Assembly: GCF_000234805.1 (NCBI RefSeq)
Contig: NC_016645.1
Span: forward strand, 2,146,391 to 2,210,390
Origin: Pyrobaculum ferrireducens
GTDB taxonomy: Archaea; Thermoproteota; Thermoprotei; Thermoproteales; Thermoproteaceae
DNA length: 64,000 nt
Direction of reading: 5' to 3'
Below are positions 22,411 through 30,528 of this stretch, one piece after another (the first letter of the stretch is position 1; the number at the start of each line of letters is the position of its first letter). The position numbers and the translations under genes are program-made. The notes beneath the pieces were generated by a model. It was not told the origin of the DNA. It did not search any database and saw nothing but the letters and a program-made list of their open reading frames with translations.

Positions 22411-24394
22411 GGCCCCGCCTGAAGCCCAGCGCCAACAGCGCAACTGCCACCGCCGCCAGCGCCGCAACGGCATAGAGCTGCGGGTTGCTCCCCCCGCCGC
22501 CTCCCGAGCCCGTGGCCGTCGCCGGGGCGTAAGCAGTTTCCGTCTTGTTGACCACCACCTCCACCGTCTGCTCCGCTGTGTAGCTTCTGCCGAGCCTATC
22601 CCAATATGTCGCCGCTACCCTCACCTGGTACCTCCCGGGGCTGTCGGCCGTTAGGGTGAAGACGGCGTCTTTGCTCGTCTGGGGCGGCACTGCGCCCAGC
22701 GGGCCGGGTTGCCTCACCACCTTGACGGGGCCCGAGACGTTTAGCCTGACGTCTCTGGCCTCCACACCGCCGGAGTTGTAGAGCCTCACCGTTAGGTAGA
22801 AGGGGTTGCCGGGCTCGGCCTTCTCGGGGCTGACCGAGGCGGAGAGGGACAGGATCGGGCGCTGGGTGGCTACTAGGTACAGCGTCCCGCCGTACTCCCC
22901 GGAGATCCCAGACGCAAGGGTGTACACGATCTTGTAGCCAAGGGCGGCTGTGCCCACGACGTCGGAGGGTACCTCCACGGGGATGTCAACCGATCCTCCC
23001 CCCAGCCTCGCGGTGATCTGGGGGAAGACCAAGCCGCTGACGGGAAACAGCGTGACCGTAGCCTCCGACACGTTTACAAGGGGCTTCACGTAGATGCGCA
23101 GGACGTGCCTCCCCCCAGAGGCGACCTCAGACGGCTCCACGGAGACGTCGAATATCTGCCTCTGAGCCGCCAAGAGGTTCACCACGTGCCTCGTGGAGTA
23201 GCCGCCCGGGTTTACCACGGTGACGTCTAGAGTAACAACGCTGGAGGTGGGTACTATCTGGAGAGTCAGCTCGGCCTTGTCGCTGGCGGTGAAGGTCACG
23301 GGGTTGACCCCCAGCGCCACCCCGCCGGACACAGAGATAGACCCTTCAAAAACGCCGGGGTACTTGATGGAGATCTTGACGTTGTTCACATCGCCGGCCA
23401 CCAGCGTCGTGGGCGACACGGCTATCTCCACCACGTCGGCGGGCACCGAGTATACCGGGAGGGGCACCTCCACCCGGTCCACAGCCCCGGTGTCTAGTTG
23501 CACAACCACCGGCACGTAGACCACCGGGGGAGCGGCGTATACAGAGCCCCATATCTCCGCCTCGCCGTTTACAAGCGGCGCCGAGGAGCTGCCTGCGTAC
23601 ACCGTGCCGTTTACAGGTATGCTGTACCGAACGGCGAAGCCCACAGACTCGACGAGACCAGCCCTCAGCCACGTCACCTTAGGCACGACGAGGGGTGCCG
23701 GCCTGGGCTTAACCGCCAGGGGGATCTGCCGCGACACGGCCACCTCCCTCCCCAGCGCGTCCCGCGTCCTCACAGTCGCCACCAGCGCCGCGTTGAAGTC
23801 CAGAGGCGCCACAGCCACGTATACACACCAGTTGCCCAGCTCCCCTCTGAACCGCGCGTCGCCGTACAGCCTCGCCCCAACGGCGGACACCTCCACAGTG
23901 CCGTTGTAGGTATACCCGTCGTATACGCACAGCGACACCCTCCCCACAACCCCCAGGTAGAGAGTGCCGTTTACCCTAAACGCGGGGGAGGGGTAGTGCG
24001 GAACCGCCACCTCGTGGTACTCCACCTTCTCAACGCCGTCCCCAAGCGCCCCGGCCTTCACCGTGTGCCTCGACCTAAACACCACCCGGCACCCCTCCGA
24101 GACCCCCAGCTCCTCCGCCCTCACCTTCAGCACCACCTCAAAAACACCGGGCCCCGCGGAGGCGGCGCGGGCCGCCTCGGCCGAGGCCTGTCTGCACTTA
24201 AGCTCCACGCCTACGTCGATGTGCTGGGCGGCGAGGTAGAAAGACAGCTTGTACAGCCCGACGTCGCCGGGGTACTTAGGCAAGTCCACCCACTGCCCGC
24301 CGAGGAAGAGAAAATCAGCCGCCGGCTGGAAGAGAGCCGCCTGCCCCGCCGCGAGGGCCGCCAGCGCGACGGCCAGGGCCGCGGCGTGCCTCAT
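22391..24394 (-). CDS. large secreted surface protein with beta-sandwich repeats and C-terminal anchor
   Basis: 667 residues. A signal peptide (about 1-18) is followed by a long, Val/Ser/Thr-rich extracellular region of beta-sandwich type; the later part has CARDB/COG1361-like repeats such as ASVSPEKAEPGNPFYLTVRLYN-type segments, which describe alternating strands. A Gly/Ser linker near 632-640 and one membrane helix near 643-660 with a basic tail (RRGRVARRS) anchor it. It is expressed together with the MacB/FtsX-like permease, a pairing seen in archaea where surface proteins flank such permeases. No enzymatic motif found. Confidence 0.75.
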   Translation of the reverse strand: MRHAAALAVALAALAAGQAALFQPAADFLFLGGQWVDLPKYPGDVGLYKLSFYLAAQHIDVGVELKCRQASAEAARAASAGPGVFEVVLKVRAEELGVSEGCRVVFRSRHTVKAGALGDGVEKVEYHEVAVPHYPSPAFRVNGTLYLGVVGRVSLCVYDGYTYNGTVEVSAVGARLYGDARFRGELGNWCVYVAVAPLDFNAALVATVRTRDALGREVAVSRQIPLAVKPRPAPLVVPKVTWLRAGLVESVGFAVRYSIPVNGTVYAGSSSAPLVNGEAEIWGSVYAAPPVVYVPVVVQLDTGAVDRVEVPLPVYSVPADVVEIAVSPTTLVAGDVNNVKISIKYPGVFEGSISVSGGVALGVNPVTFTASDKAELTLQIVPTSSVVTLDVTVVNPGGYSTRHVVNLLAAQRQIFDVSVEPSEVASGGRHVLRIYVKPLVNVSEATVTLFPVSGLVFPQITARLGGGSVDIPVEVPSDVVGTAALGYKIVYTLASGISGEYGGTLYLVATQRPILSLSASVSPEKAEPGNPFYLTVRLYNSGGVEARDVRLNVSGPVKVVRQPGPLGAVPPQTSKDAVFTLTADSPGRYQVRVAATYWDRLGRSYTAEQTVEVVVNKTETAYAPATATGSGGGGGSNPQLYAVAALAAVAVALLALGFRRGRVARRS

Positions 24395-24395
24395 A

Positions 24396-24869
24396 TCAGC
24401 TACCTCTCCTCTCCAGCAACCAGGAGAGCACCAGCGGGCCGGCGAAGGTGAGCACTGCGCCGAGTATTTGGAACACCGCTGGGGGCGCGGGCTCGTTAGG
24501 CGTCTTAATTAACACGCCCGGCAACACAGAGATGAGGAGAAGCGCCAGCGAGAAAATCGCCCCCTTCCCATACCACGGAAGCTTCAGCCTATCCCACACC
24601 GCGGCCATGATCAAGCCCACGATGGTCAAGATTATGAGGTTGCCCAGAACGCCGCCCACAAACGCCCCCAACCCCAAGGCCCCCGCCGCGAACTCAACAG
24701 CCTGTTTCGCGGCCTCTGGCGAGGCGCCTGACTCCACGGCCACTTTGTATATACTCTCCAAAATCTGGGGCTTGATGCTCTCCACGGCTAGGTACCCCAC
24801 GACGCCGTTTAACAAGCCAAAGAGGAGGCCCGTCAAGGCGCCCCACTTAGCTCCAGCCGAGAGCTTCAT
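24396..24869 (-). CDS. small polytopic membrane protein
   Basis: 157 residues with about four hydrophobic helices (about 10-28, 65-95, 105-122 and 132-150). The ATG is 27 bases after an A+T-rich element that reads in both directions (24884-24896), shared with the divergent Dph6 gene. Its stop is one base before the start of the surface-protein gene, so surface protein, permease and this protein are probably one operon. No known family recognised; an accessory component of the permease system is an inference. Confidence 0.7.
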   Translation of the reverse strand: MKLSAGAKWGALTGLLFGLLNGVVGYLAVESIKPQILESIYKVAVESGASPEAAKQAVEFAAGALGLGAFVGGVLGNLIILTIVGLIMAAVWDRLKLPWYGKGAIFSLALLLISVLPGVLIKTPNEPAPPAVFQILGAVLTFAGPLVLSWLLERRGS

Positions 24870-24883
24870 ACAAATTCAAGAGA

Positions 24884-24896
24884 TTTAATTAATTTA
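24884..24896. promoter_or_regulatory. A+T-rich divergent promoter element
   Basis: TTTAATTAATTTA is nearly palindromic and lies about 20-27 bases from both ATG 24869 (minus) and ATG 24909 (plus). Confidence 0.45.
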
Positions 24897-24908
24897 TGGA
24901 TTGTGGAG

Positions 24909-25595
24909 ATGCCGGTGGACGTCTTGGTGCTCTACACGGGGGGGAAGGACAGCCACTACGCCGCCCTCCGGGCCGTGGAGGAGGGGCACGTAATCAAGTG
25001 CCTAGTCACGGCCGCGCCGCGTAGGCAGGACTCCTACATGTTCCATACTGTGAACGTCATGTGGGCGTCGCTACACGGCGAGGCGATGGGGGTGCCCCAC
25101 CACTTCGTTGAGGTTTCTGGGGAGAAGGAAAGGGAGGTGAAGGAGCTGGCCGGAGCTCTCCGATACGCGGCTAGGGACTGCGGCGTGGAGGCTGTGGTGA
25201 CCGGGGCCGTGGCGTCTAGATACCAGAGGGAGAGGGTGGACAAAATCGCGGAGAGGCTGGGCCTCCGCCACGTCGCGCCGCTCTGGGGCCGGGGCCAGGA
25301 GGAGCTTCTGCTGGAGGAGGCGGCCCGCCTCGGCTTCATAATAGTGGCGGCCATGGCCATGGGGCTGGGTCGGGGCTGGCTGGGGGTGAGGGTGGGCCCC
25401 ACAGAGGCGAGGAGGCTTATCGAGCTGAGCCGCCTCTACGGCTTCTCACCCGTGGGCGAGGGGGGCGAGTACGAGACCTACGTGGTGGAGAGCCCCCTAT
25501 TCCGGGGCAGAAGAGTTGAGGTGGTGGAGGGAGACGTGGTGTGGAGCGAGGCTGGCTGGGGCTACTACGTGATAAAGAAGGCGAGGCTCGTGTAG
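24909..25595 (+). CDS. dph6: diphthine--ammonia ligase-like PP-loop ATPase
   Basis: 228 residues from ATG 24909 (GTG 24903 adds two). The PP-loop YTGGKDSHYAA lies at the N-terminus and the C-terminal part has the family segment GEGGEYETYVV near 185-195. In archaea and eukaryotes Dph6 performs the last amidation in diphthamide synthesis on elongation factor 2. Length matches archaeal Dph6. No other diphthamide gene is nearby. Confidence 0.85.
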   Translation: MPVDVLVLYTGGKDSHYAALRAVEEGHVIKCLVTAAPRRQDSYMFHTVNVMWASLHGEAMGVPHHFVEVSGEKEREVKELAGALRYAARDCGVEAVVTGAVASRYQRERVDKIAERLGLRHVAPLWGRGQEELLLEEAARLGFIIVAAMAMGLGRGWLGVRVGPTEARRLIELSRLYGFSPVGEGGEYETYVVESPLFRGRRVEVVEGDVVWSEAGWGYYVIKKARLV

Positions 25596-25637
25596 AGGGC
25601 GCAGAAATAATTTAAAACGGGACGCTGTGCGTAATAC

Positions 25638-26810
25638 GTGGCTAGGCTGTTGCTGGTTTTTGTCGCATTGTTTTCGGCTGTGGCTGGCGCCGCTGTGGTG
25701 AAGTGGGCAGTTGTGTCGAACCCGTCGAGTTGGATAGACGGGCCCTACGGCGCGTGTGTAGGTGGGGGGTATGTATACGTCGTTGGGTTTGACAGCGGCC
25801 CCGGCGCCGTTTCAGAGTGGCGTATTGAGAAGCGTGACAAGTCTAGCGGGAGGCTTGTCAAGACGTGGGCCCTCGACCCAACCGACGGCTACGACGTCCT
25901 CACTAGCTGTGTCGTGGTGGGAGACAGGCTCTACGTGGTGGGCTACGCCGGTTTTAGGTGGGCCGTGCTCCAGCTCGACCTAGACCTCAGCTCGTTGAGA
26001 TACGTCGAGGGGGCGGCCGGCGTGCCTCTATCCGTGGCTTCAGACGGTCAGCATCTCTACATAGCTGGTTTTCAGTACATAGACTTTGTTCCTCATTGGC
26101 GTGTGGAGAAGAGGCGGCTAGACGACCTCTCCCTGGCGTCGGCTCTTCTCCTAAACTCCACGGAGGGACAGGGCGCGGCGTGGGGCGTCGGCGTAAGCCC
26201 CGCCGGCTACATCTGGGTGGCTGGAAACAACGCGACGGGCTGGCGCATAGAGATTCTCGACAGGAACCTCAGCCGCGTCGCCGTGCTAAGGCCTGGCCTG
26301 GAGAGAGGGGCGCTGGGTGTGGTGTTCGACGAGGGGGGAAACGCCTACGTCTACGGCGACCGCGGCGTGGTTAAGTTCAGCAAAGACGGCATGCAACTGG
26401 CGAGGGCTCTTGGTTTCGACGCCATGGAGGCGGCGTACGCAGGCGGCAGACTCTACGTAATTGCGGACATCAGCCGCCTCTTGGTGCTGGACACAGAGCT
26501 TAGAAAAATCGGCGAGGTATACCTACCGCCAGAGATCCAAAAACATCAACGCATCTATGGTATAGAAGTACCGCAAAAGGTCTCCGGGAGTTTTGATGGA
26601 GGTACTCTCTACATGGTTGGCTCCACCGTTGTAAATACCCTGAGCGGCGACGCGTGGCTTATATACGCCGTATCTACGGCTGACGTCGACCTCTATCTAC
26701 TGGCGGGTGCTCTCACAACCGCGGCGCCAGTGGCCATGGCGGCCGCCGCTCTTGCCGGCGCCTACCTAGCCGTGAAGAGGCGGAGGAGGGCCGCCGCGGC
26801 GCTGGCTTAG
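25638..26810 (+). CDS. secreted beta-propeller-like protein with C-terminal membrane anchor
   Basis: 390 residues from GTG 25638, 27 bases after TTTAAAAC (25611-25618). A signal peptide (about 1-18) leads into repeats of the form LYVVGY..., WRVEKR..., LYIAGF..., consistent with a propeller of about six or seven blades. One membrane helix (about 355-378) and a basic tail (KRRRRAA) close the protein, giving an extracellular propeller on a membrane stem. No catalytic residues are evident, so binding or structural roles are likely. The 106 bases downstream hold only a weak A+T-rich element. Confidence 0.75.
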   Translation: MARLLLVFVALFSAVAGAAVVKWAVVSNPSSWIDGPYGACVGGGYVYVVGFDSGPGAVSEWRIEKRDKSSGRLVKTWALDPTDGYDVLTSCVVVGDRLYVVGYAGFRWAVLQLDLDLSSLRYVEGAAGVPLSVASDGQHLYIAGFQYIDFVPHWRVEKRRLDDLSLASALLLNSTEGQGAAWGVGVSPAGYIWVAGNNATGWRIEILDRNLSRVAVLRPGLERGALGVVFDEGGNAYVYGDRGVVKFSKDGMQLARALGFDAMEAAYAGGRLYVIADISRLLVLDTELRKIGEVYLPPEIQKHQRIYGIEVPQKVSGSFDGGTLYMVGSTVVNTLSGDAWLIYAVSTADVDLYLLAGALTTAAPVAMAAAALAGAYLAVKRRRRAAAALA

Positions 26811-26916
26811 CCAGCTCCGCGCCTAGCGTCGTCAAGAATTTTAACCTTGTTTGTACTGTGGATCGGGCTGGACTGCCGTGGATGCGGCTGGATGAGGGGC
26901 CCGCCCGCGGCCGAGT

Positions 26917-27351
26917 CTACATCTTTACTGCCTGTAGCTTCATGCCGCCTTCCAGCCACCCCTCTGGGTGGTACCAGTTCTTTACAATTCTGTAGCCGCA
27001 GTGGATGAGGAGCCTACCCAATCTAGTGGCTTCGGGCGGCTCTCCCCGCTGGAGGGCTTGGAAGGTTTGTAGGTCGTCTACGTATTCTGCATACAGCACG
27101 TCGCCTGGCTCCATGTGTCGGTGGAGTACGCAGTACACGTGGCGCTCCCACTCCGTGGCTATATACCTGGGGTTTATGTTGAAGACCTCGGCCCACGGGC
27201 CGTAGTAAGGCGGCCTCCCCGTGAAGATCTTTACGTGGCAGAGGAGGTCCTGGCCTATGTAGAGCTCTGCGTTATACTCCTCTTTAAATCTGCCCTTTTT
27301 AAACAGGGCGCGTAGGGGTGAGAAGGACTGGGGGGTGAGTTGGCTAAGCAC
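26917..27351 (-). CDS. DUF1122-like protein
   Basis: 144 residues from GTG 27351, which overlaps the end of the upstream 72-residue gene by eight bases. Segments such as YYGPWAEVFNI, EPGDVLYAEYVDD and NWYHPEGWLEGG match my memory of the DUF1122 family, a small archaeal/thermophile group possibly related to acyltransferase folds. It is cytoplasmic. The pattern of conserved Trp, Tyr and His suggests a ligand site. Biological role unknown. Confidence 0.65.
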   Translation of the reverse strand: MLSQLTPQSFSPLRALFKKGRFKEEYNAELYIGQDLLCHVKIFTGRPPYYGPWAEVFNINPRYIATEWERHVYCVLHRHMEPGDVLYAEYVDDLQTFQALQRGEPPEATRLGRLLIHCGYRIVKNWYHPEGWLEGGMKLQAVKM

Positions 27352-27562
27352 TTACGAGGAGTATCTCCTTCTTGGCGGCTCTGGCCTCTAGATACATGCC
27401 GTAGAGAACTTCAGCAATGTGGGGCCCCGCGGCCTTGGAAATAGCCGCCAGCGCGCCTTCCTCCTCTAACCCCTCGAGATCTAGGCCTATTTTTTTGAGG
27501 CTGTAGTGGATGTAGAACTTGAGGGGGTCGTCGAGAGTTTTTAGGAACTCCACAAACTCCAT
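27344..27562 (-). CDS. small helical hypothetical protein
   Basis: 72 residues from ATG 27562, about 27 bases after an A+T-rich box near 27589. It is acidic and helical (LEEEGALAAISKAAGPHIAEVLYGMYLEAR-like helices, described here rather than quoted) with no Cys or membrane segment. Its last codons overlap the DUF1122-like gene, so the two are translated together. Function unknown. Confidence 0.6.
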   Translation of the reverse strand: MEFVEFLKTLDDPLKFYIHYSLKKIGLDLEGLEEEGALAAISKAAGPHIAEVLYGMYLEARAAKKEILLVSA

Positions 27563-27623
27563 GGGGTATGTGTTAGCCGTGTTATTAATATATTACTTGT
27601 GAAATACGGAGAGTTGGCTGAAA

Positions 27624-27821
27624 CTATTCCTCCGGGGCTGTGAACTTCCTAATTAGCAGGGGGGCGACCACCCCGAGGACAATCGCGAGGATGGACGTGA
27701 TGAGGTCTCTGGCTAATATGAGGGGGTCTAGGGAGGGGGCTGATATGGTGCTTATGAGGAAGAGGGCGCCGAGGATTATGGCGACAGCGCTGAGGGCGTA
27801 TACAAGCGGCTTAGTGCTCAT
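27624..27821 (-). CDS. two-helix membrane protein (tandem paralogue A)
   Basis: 65 residues: two hydrophobic helices (about 8-25 and 36-56) joined by a short loop with SLDPLILARDL, and a C-terminal RKFTAPEE tail. ATG 27821 is preceded by TTAAATA (27847-27841) at the usual distance. The next gene upstream on the same strand encodes a clear paralogue with the same loop and tail, so this is a tandem duplication. No family recognised; size suggests a membrane subunit or stress protein. Confidence 0.6.
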   Translation of the reverse strand: MSTKPLVYALSAVAIILGALFLISTISAPSLDPLILARDLITSILAIVLGVVAPLLIRKFTAPEE

Positions 27822-27843
27822 GGAGGGGGTAAAGTAGGTGTAT

Positions 27844-28056
27844 TTAATTGTTGGGTTGCCTCCCCTCTTCGTCGCTTGTGAATTTTCTGTGGAGGAGGGG
27901 GGCCGCGATCCCCGTGGCGAGGGCCGAGAGGGAGAGGCCTAGGTCTCTGGCGAGGATAAACACGTCGAGGGAGGGGTTGCTTAGTGTGGATACTAGGAAG
28001 AGCCCGCCCATGGCTATAGCCACGAAGCTCAGGGCGGTGACGACCCCGCTCTTCAT
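27844..28056 (-). CDS. two-helix membrane protein (tandem paralogue B)
   Basis: 70 residues with two membrane helices, the loop SLDVFILARDL and the tail RKFTSDEE, closely matching the neighbouring 27624-27821 protein. ATG 28056 lies about 26 bases after TATA TCTATATAAG/its minus reading at 28082-28074. Each copy keeps its own promoter, so they may be regulated separately despite the duplication. Function unknown. Confidence 0.6.
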   Translation of the reverse strand: MKSGVVTALSFVAIAMGGLFLVSTLSNPSLDVFILARDLGLSLSALATGIAAPLLHRKFTSDEEGRQPNN

Positions 28057-28111
28057 GTATCTATCCGTCTGGATCTATATAAGCCCTGTGTGGAGTATTT
28101 GGGTAATAGGA

Positions 28112-28975
28112 GTGAGATTTATATACCGCCTCGTTCTGCCGCTTCATGGGGAAATTGATTTTGTCTACGACGTCGCCAGGCTCGACGAGAAGCTTCTACT
28201 AGCCGAGCTGAGGAACCTCGGACTTAGGGTTAGGGCGGTTAATATTGAGGAGGTGGTGGCGCCAGACGGCTTGGGGGAGGTGGGTGTTATACGCGTCGCC
28301 GCGAGGTCCCGGGTGATCCCCACCGCGTTTACCTACGAGAGCCGCGGCGGCGTGGCTATAAACAGCGCCACGTCGCTTGTCCTATCCCACGACAAGTACC
28401 TGACATACCTCAGCCTACTGAAGGCGGGGGTGCCCACCCCGGCCACCTACCTAGTCTTCGGGGGCGAGGCAGCGGTCGCCGTCGCGGAGAAGTTGAACTA
28501 CCCGGTGATTGTGAAGCCGACCGACGGTTCGTGGGGCCGGTTTGTAAATCTGGTAAAGTCCGCCGAAGATCTGCGATCGCTTGTTTTGCAGAAGTGGGGG
28601 ATGGACAGCCACATGCACCTCTTCCTAGTGCAGGAGTATGTGGAGAAGCCGGGGCGGGACATCAGGGTGACCGTGGTGGGGGACAGGGCGGTGGCCGCCA
28701 TCTACAGAATTAGCCAGGGGGACTGGCGCACCAACACCGCTAGGGGCGGGAGGGCCGAGCCGGTTAGGATAGACCCGGAACTTGAGGACGTGGCGGTGAG
28801 GGCCAGCAGAGCTGTGGGGACGCTGTACTCGGGCGTGGATGTGGTGGAGTCGGAGAGGGGATACATGGTTCTCGAAGTCAACGGAATCCCAGAGTTTAAG
28901 AACGTGCAGAGGGTCACCGGCGTAAACGTGGCTGGGGAGATCGCCAAGCTAGTGGCGGAGGTGGCTAGGCGCTAG
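28112..28975 (+). CDS. lysX: LysX-like ATP-grasp ligase (start uncertain)
   Basis: About 287 residues from GTG 28112. ATP-grasp motifs match LysX/RimK-type ligases that add amino-acid precursors to the carrier protein LysW: GSWGRFVNL-type loop near 150, VQEYVEKPGRDIRV near 180, AIYRISQGD, NTARGGRAEP and EVNGIPEFKNV near 265. Length and order fit. The start is a problem: the TATA box TTTATATA (28118-28125) predicts initiation at ATG 28146, which is one base out of frame with the gene; adding one G to the G run 28148-28151 would give a family-like N-terminus. No LysW or other lysine/arginine genes are nearby. Ends four bases into the convergent DUF2203 gene. Confidence 0.8.
   Translation: MRFIYRLVLPLHGEIDFVYDVARLDEKLLLAELRNLGLRVRAVNIEEVVAPDGLGEVGVIRVAARSRVIPTAFTYESRGGVAINSATSLVLSHDKYLTYLSLLKAGVPTPATYLVFGGEAAVAVAEKLNYPVIVKPTDGSWGRFVNLVKSAEDLRSLVLQKWGMDSHMHLFLVQEYVEKPGRDIRVTVVGDRAVAAIYRISQGDWRTNTARGGRAEPVRIDPELEDVAVRASRAVGTLYSGVDVVESERGYMVLEVNGIPEFKNVQRVTGVNVAGEIAKLVAEVARR
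28118..28125 (+). promoter_or_regulatory. TATA box upstream of the lysX-like gene
   Basis: TTTATATA, first base 28 bases before ATG 28146. If it drives lysX, the coding start must lie near 28146 and not at GTG 28112. Confidence 0.5.
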
Positions 28976-29307
28976 TCGAAGAGGCCCGGCTTTATACGTC
29001 TCCGCCCGGCGAAGCCCTCGGGGCCGTGGTAGTACATAACCTCCGGCTCGTCTATTTTCCAGCACAGGTATACAAAATCGCCGTCTCTAGTCACAGTGGG
29101 GAAGTCCACAATCCCATTTACAAAATCCCTGATGATGAAGCCGTTTTCAGACGCGGCCTTCAGCAACCACTGGGCCTGCCTCTCGGCCTCTTCCATCTCT
29201 TCAGGAGTCAGCTCGTCCCACCGCCTCGCCGCCTCCACTACGGGGGCGAGGAGAGGTCTTAGTTGCTTAACCACCTCGTTAGCCTCTTCGAGGGTGAAGA
29301 GCTTCAC
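28972..29307 (-). CDS. DUF2203 family protein
   Basis: 111 residues. The N-terminal FTLEEANEVVKQLRP and the C-terminal GIVDFPTV, VYLCWKIDEPEVMYYH and GFAGRR segments are the family's recognisable parts. Members are small cytoplasmic proteins of unknown function found in thermophiles and cyanobacteria. It begins one base before the end of the SWIM gene region, in the same direction, so the SWIM protein and DUF2203 are probably cotranscribed. Confidence 0.82.
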   Translation of the reverse strand: MKLFTLEEANEVVKQLRPLLAPVVEAARRWDELTPEEMEEAERQAQWLLKAASENGFIIRDFVNGIVDFPTVTRDGDFVYLCWKIDEPEVMYYHGPEGFAGRRRIKPGLFD

Positions 29308-29598
29308 CTAGCTACTCCGTTTGGCAAGTTTTAAGTATTGCCTCAACGCCACCTTGGCCCGGACGAGGTGTTTACAAGGCCCCCCGCGGAATTTGAAGTC
29401 GGGGCATTCGCAGCGCCCTACGAAGTACCTAGTGCCCAGCTTAATCTTGAGCACCACCTGGTAGCAGACGTCGCGGCGGGTCTCAGACCTGACGTAGGAG
29501 ACGGCGTAGAGCCAAGGCCCACGCCTCTCTACCCTCTCTATAAACACCTCCTGGCCCAGGGCGAACACAGCCCTCTTCGCCGCCTCTCTGCAAAGCAC
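29308..29598 (-). CDS. SWIM zinc-finger protein
   Basis: 96 residues. CECPDFKFRGGPCKHLVRA near residues 66-84 contains the CxCxnCxH pattern of SWIM domains, which bind nucleic acid or proteins and often accompany recombination factors. It is basic and otherwise beta-rich. A TATA element (TTTTTAAAT, minus strand, near 29624) lies about 27 bases before the ATG. The stop abuts the start of the DUF2203 gene. Archaeal stand-alone SWIM proteins have been linked to RadA paralogues, but none is adjacent here. Confidence 0.82.
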   Translation of the reverse strand: MLCREAAKRAVFALGQEVFIERVERRGPWLYAVSYVRSETRRDVCYQVVLKIKLGTRYFVGRCECPDFKFRGGPCKHLVRAKVALRQYLKLAKRSS

Positions 29599-29601
29599 AT
29601 G

Positions 29602-30396
29602 TCAACCTACTACCAATTTAAAAACCTTTTTAAGCACAGTGTCAAAAACGGGGTCTGCCTCCAGCTCCGCAGACGCGCCGAGGTCGGTTATGAAGAGGTC
29701 GATTAAGTCGGGAGGCGCCCGGTCGAACAGCGGCACCCTGGCCCTCACCCCCCACACGTCGGCCTCCACCTCCATGGGCCGCGGCGCCGGTAGTGGCACG
29801 GCTTTGTAGCTTTCGAAAACCGCCACCGCCCTCGCCCCAATGGCCCTAGCCGCCGCCAGTAGGGGGAGGGTCCCCACCTTGTTCACCGCCGCATCTTGAT
29901 ACAAGCCGTCTAGCCCCACCACCGCCGCGTCGTACTCCAACGCCCCCACAGCCGAGTCCGTCACGGGGACCACCTCGACGTATTTAGAGTAGGTGCGGTA
30001 GGCCTCTGGGAACTCCACCCCCGGCCTGCTCTCCGCCAGGTAGAGCCTCTTCACGCACCTCCCCGCCAGCTCCAGGAAGCGGGCCACGGCCCGGCTGAGG
30101 CTAATAGTGGCGATCCGCCGCGGGCAGAAGCCGGAGTTTACAATAGCCTCGTCGAGCCTCCGCCGCGCCTCCTCTGCGTATCTCAAAACCGCCACCGCGG
30201 CCGACCTGGGATCAACCCCGGCGTCCTCCGCCCTTTTTAGGACTAGGTAGAGGAAGTCTAGCGGGGCCATGCCAGGCCTCACGCGGCGGAGCTCCTCCGC
30301 CTGCGCCACGGGGTTGTCCGAATTTGTCACAATCTCCACGGCCTTCTCTAGATACCAACTGGCGCCTCTCACCCATTCACGGCTTAGCTCGTCCAT
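29602..30396 (-). CDS. eIF2B alpha/beta/delta-like protein
   Basis: 264 residues, shorter than the about 320 of ribose-1,5-bisphosphate isomerase. The C-terminal Rossmann-like half has LYLAESRPGVEFP near 118, VGLDGLYQDAAVNKVGTLPLL near 160-180 and FITDLG near the end, typical of the aIF2B/MtnA/R15P-isomerase superfamily. It may be a regulatory eIF2B-like protein or a sugar-phosphate isomerase; the sequence does not settle this. ATG 30396 follows TATATAA (30421-30415). Confidence 0.8.
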   Translation of the reverse strand: MDELSREWVRGASWYLEKAVEIVTNSDNPVAQAEELRRVRPGMAPLDFLYLVLKRAEDAGVDPRSAAVAVLRYAEEARRRLDEAIVNSGFCPRRIATISLSRAVARFLELAGRCVKRLYLAESRPGVEFPEAYRTYSKYVEVVPVTDSAVGALEYDAAVVGLDGLYQDAAVNKVGTLPLLAAARAIGARAVAVFESYKAVPLPAPRPMEVEADVWGVRARVPLFDRAPPDLIDLFITDLGASAELEADPVFDTVLKKVFKLVVG

Positions 30397-30500
30397 GTCG
30401 AGAGATAGGAGTTGTTATATATCCCCTTACTCGACGCGTGCAGCGGTCAAATTGTGCACGGCGCACTGGCTACATCACCCTAGTTGCACCGGCTCTGTGC

Positions 30501-30510
30501 ATTTAAATAG
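30501..30510 (+). promoter_or_regulatory. TATA box of the ABC-3 transporter operon
   Basis: ATTTAAATAG; the TTTAAATA core begins 27 bases before GTG 30529. Confidence 0.55.
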
Positions 30511-30528
30511 TAAATTCTGTGGGGTGAC

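Noticed and set aside
27598-27660. Second C/D-box sRNA candidate (GTGAAAT ... CTGA ... GTGAACT)
   Set aside because: The C-like boxes are two or more bases off and no final D box follows at a usable distance.
28146-28202. Short leaderless ORF from ATG 28146 as a real peptide gene
   Set aside because: It stops after 18 codons and lies over the lysX N-terminus; a frame problem in lysX explains the well-placed ATG better.
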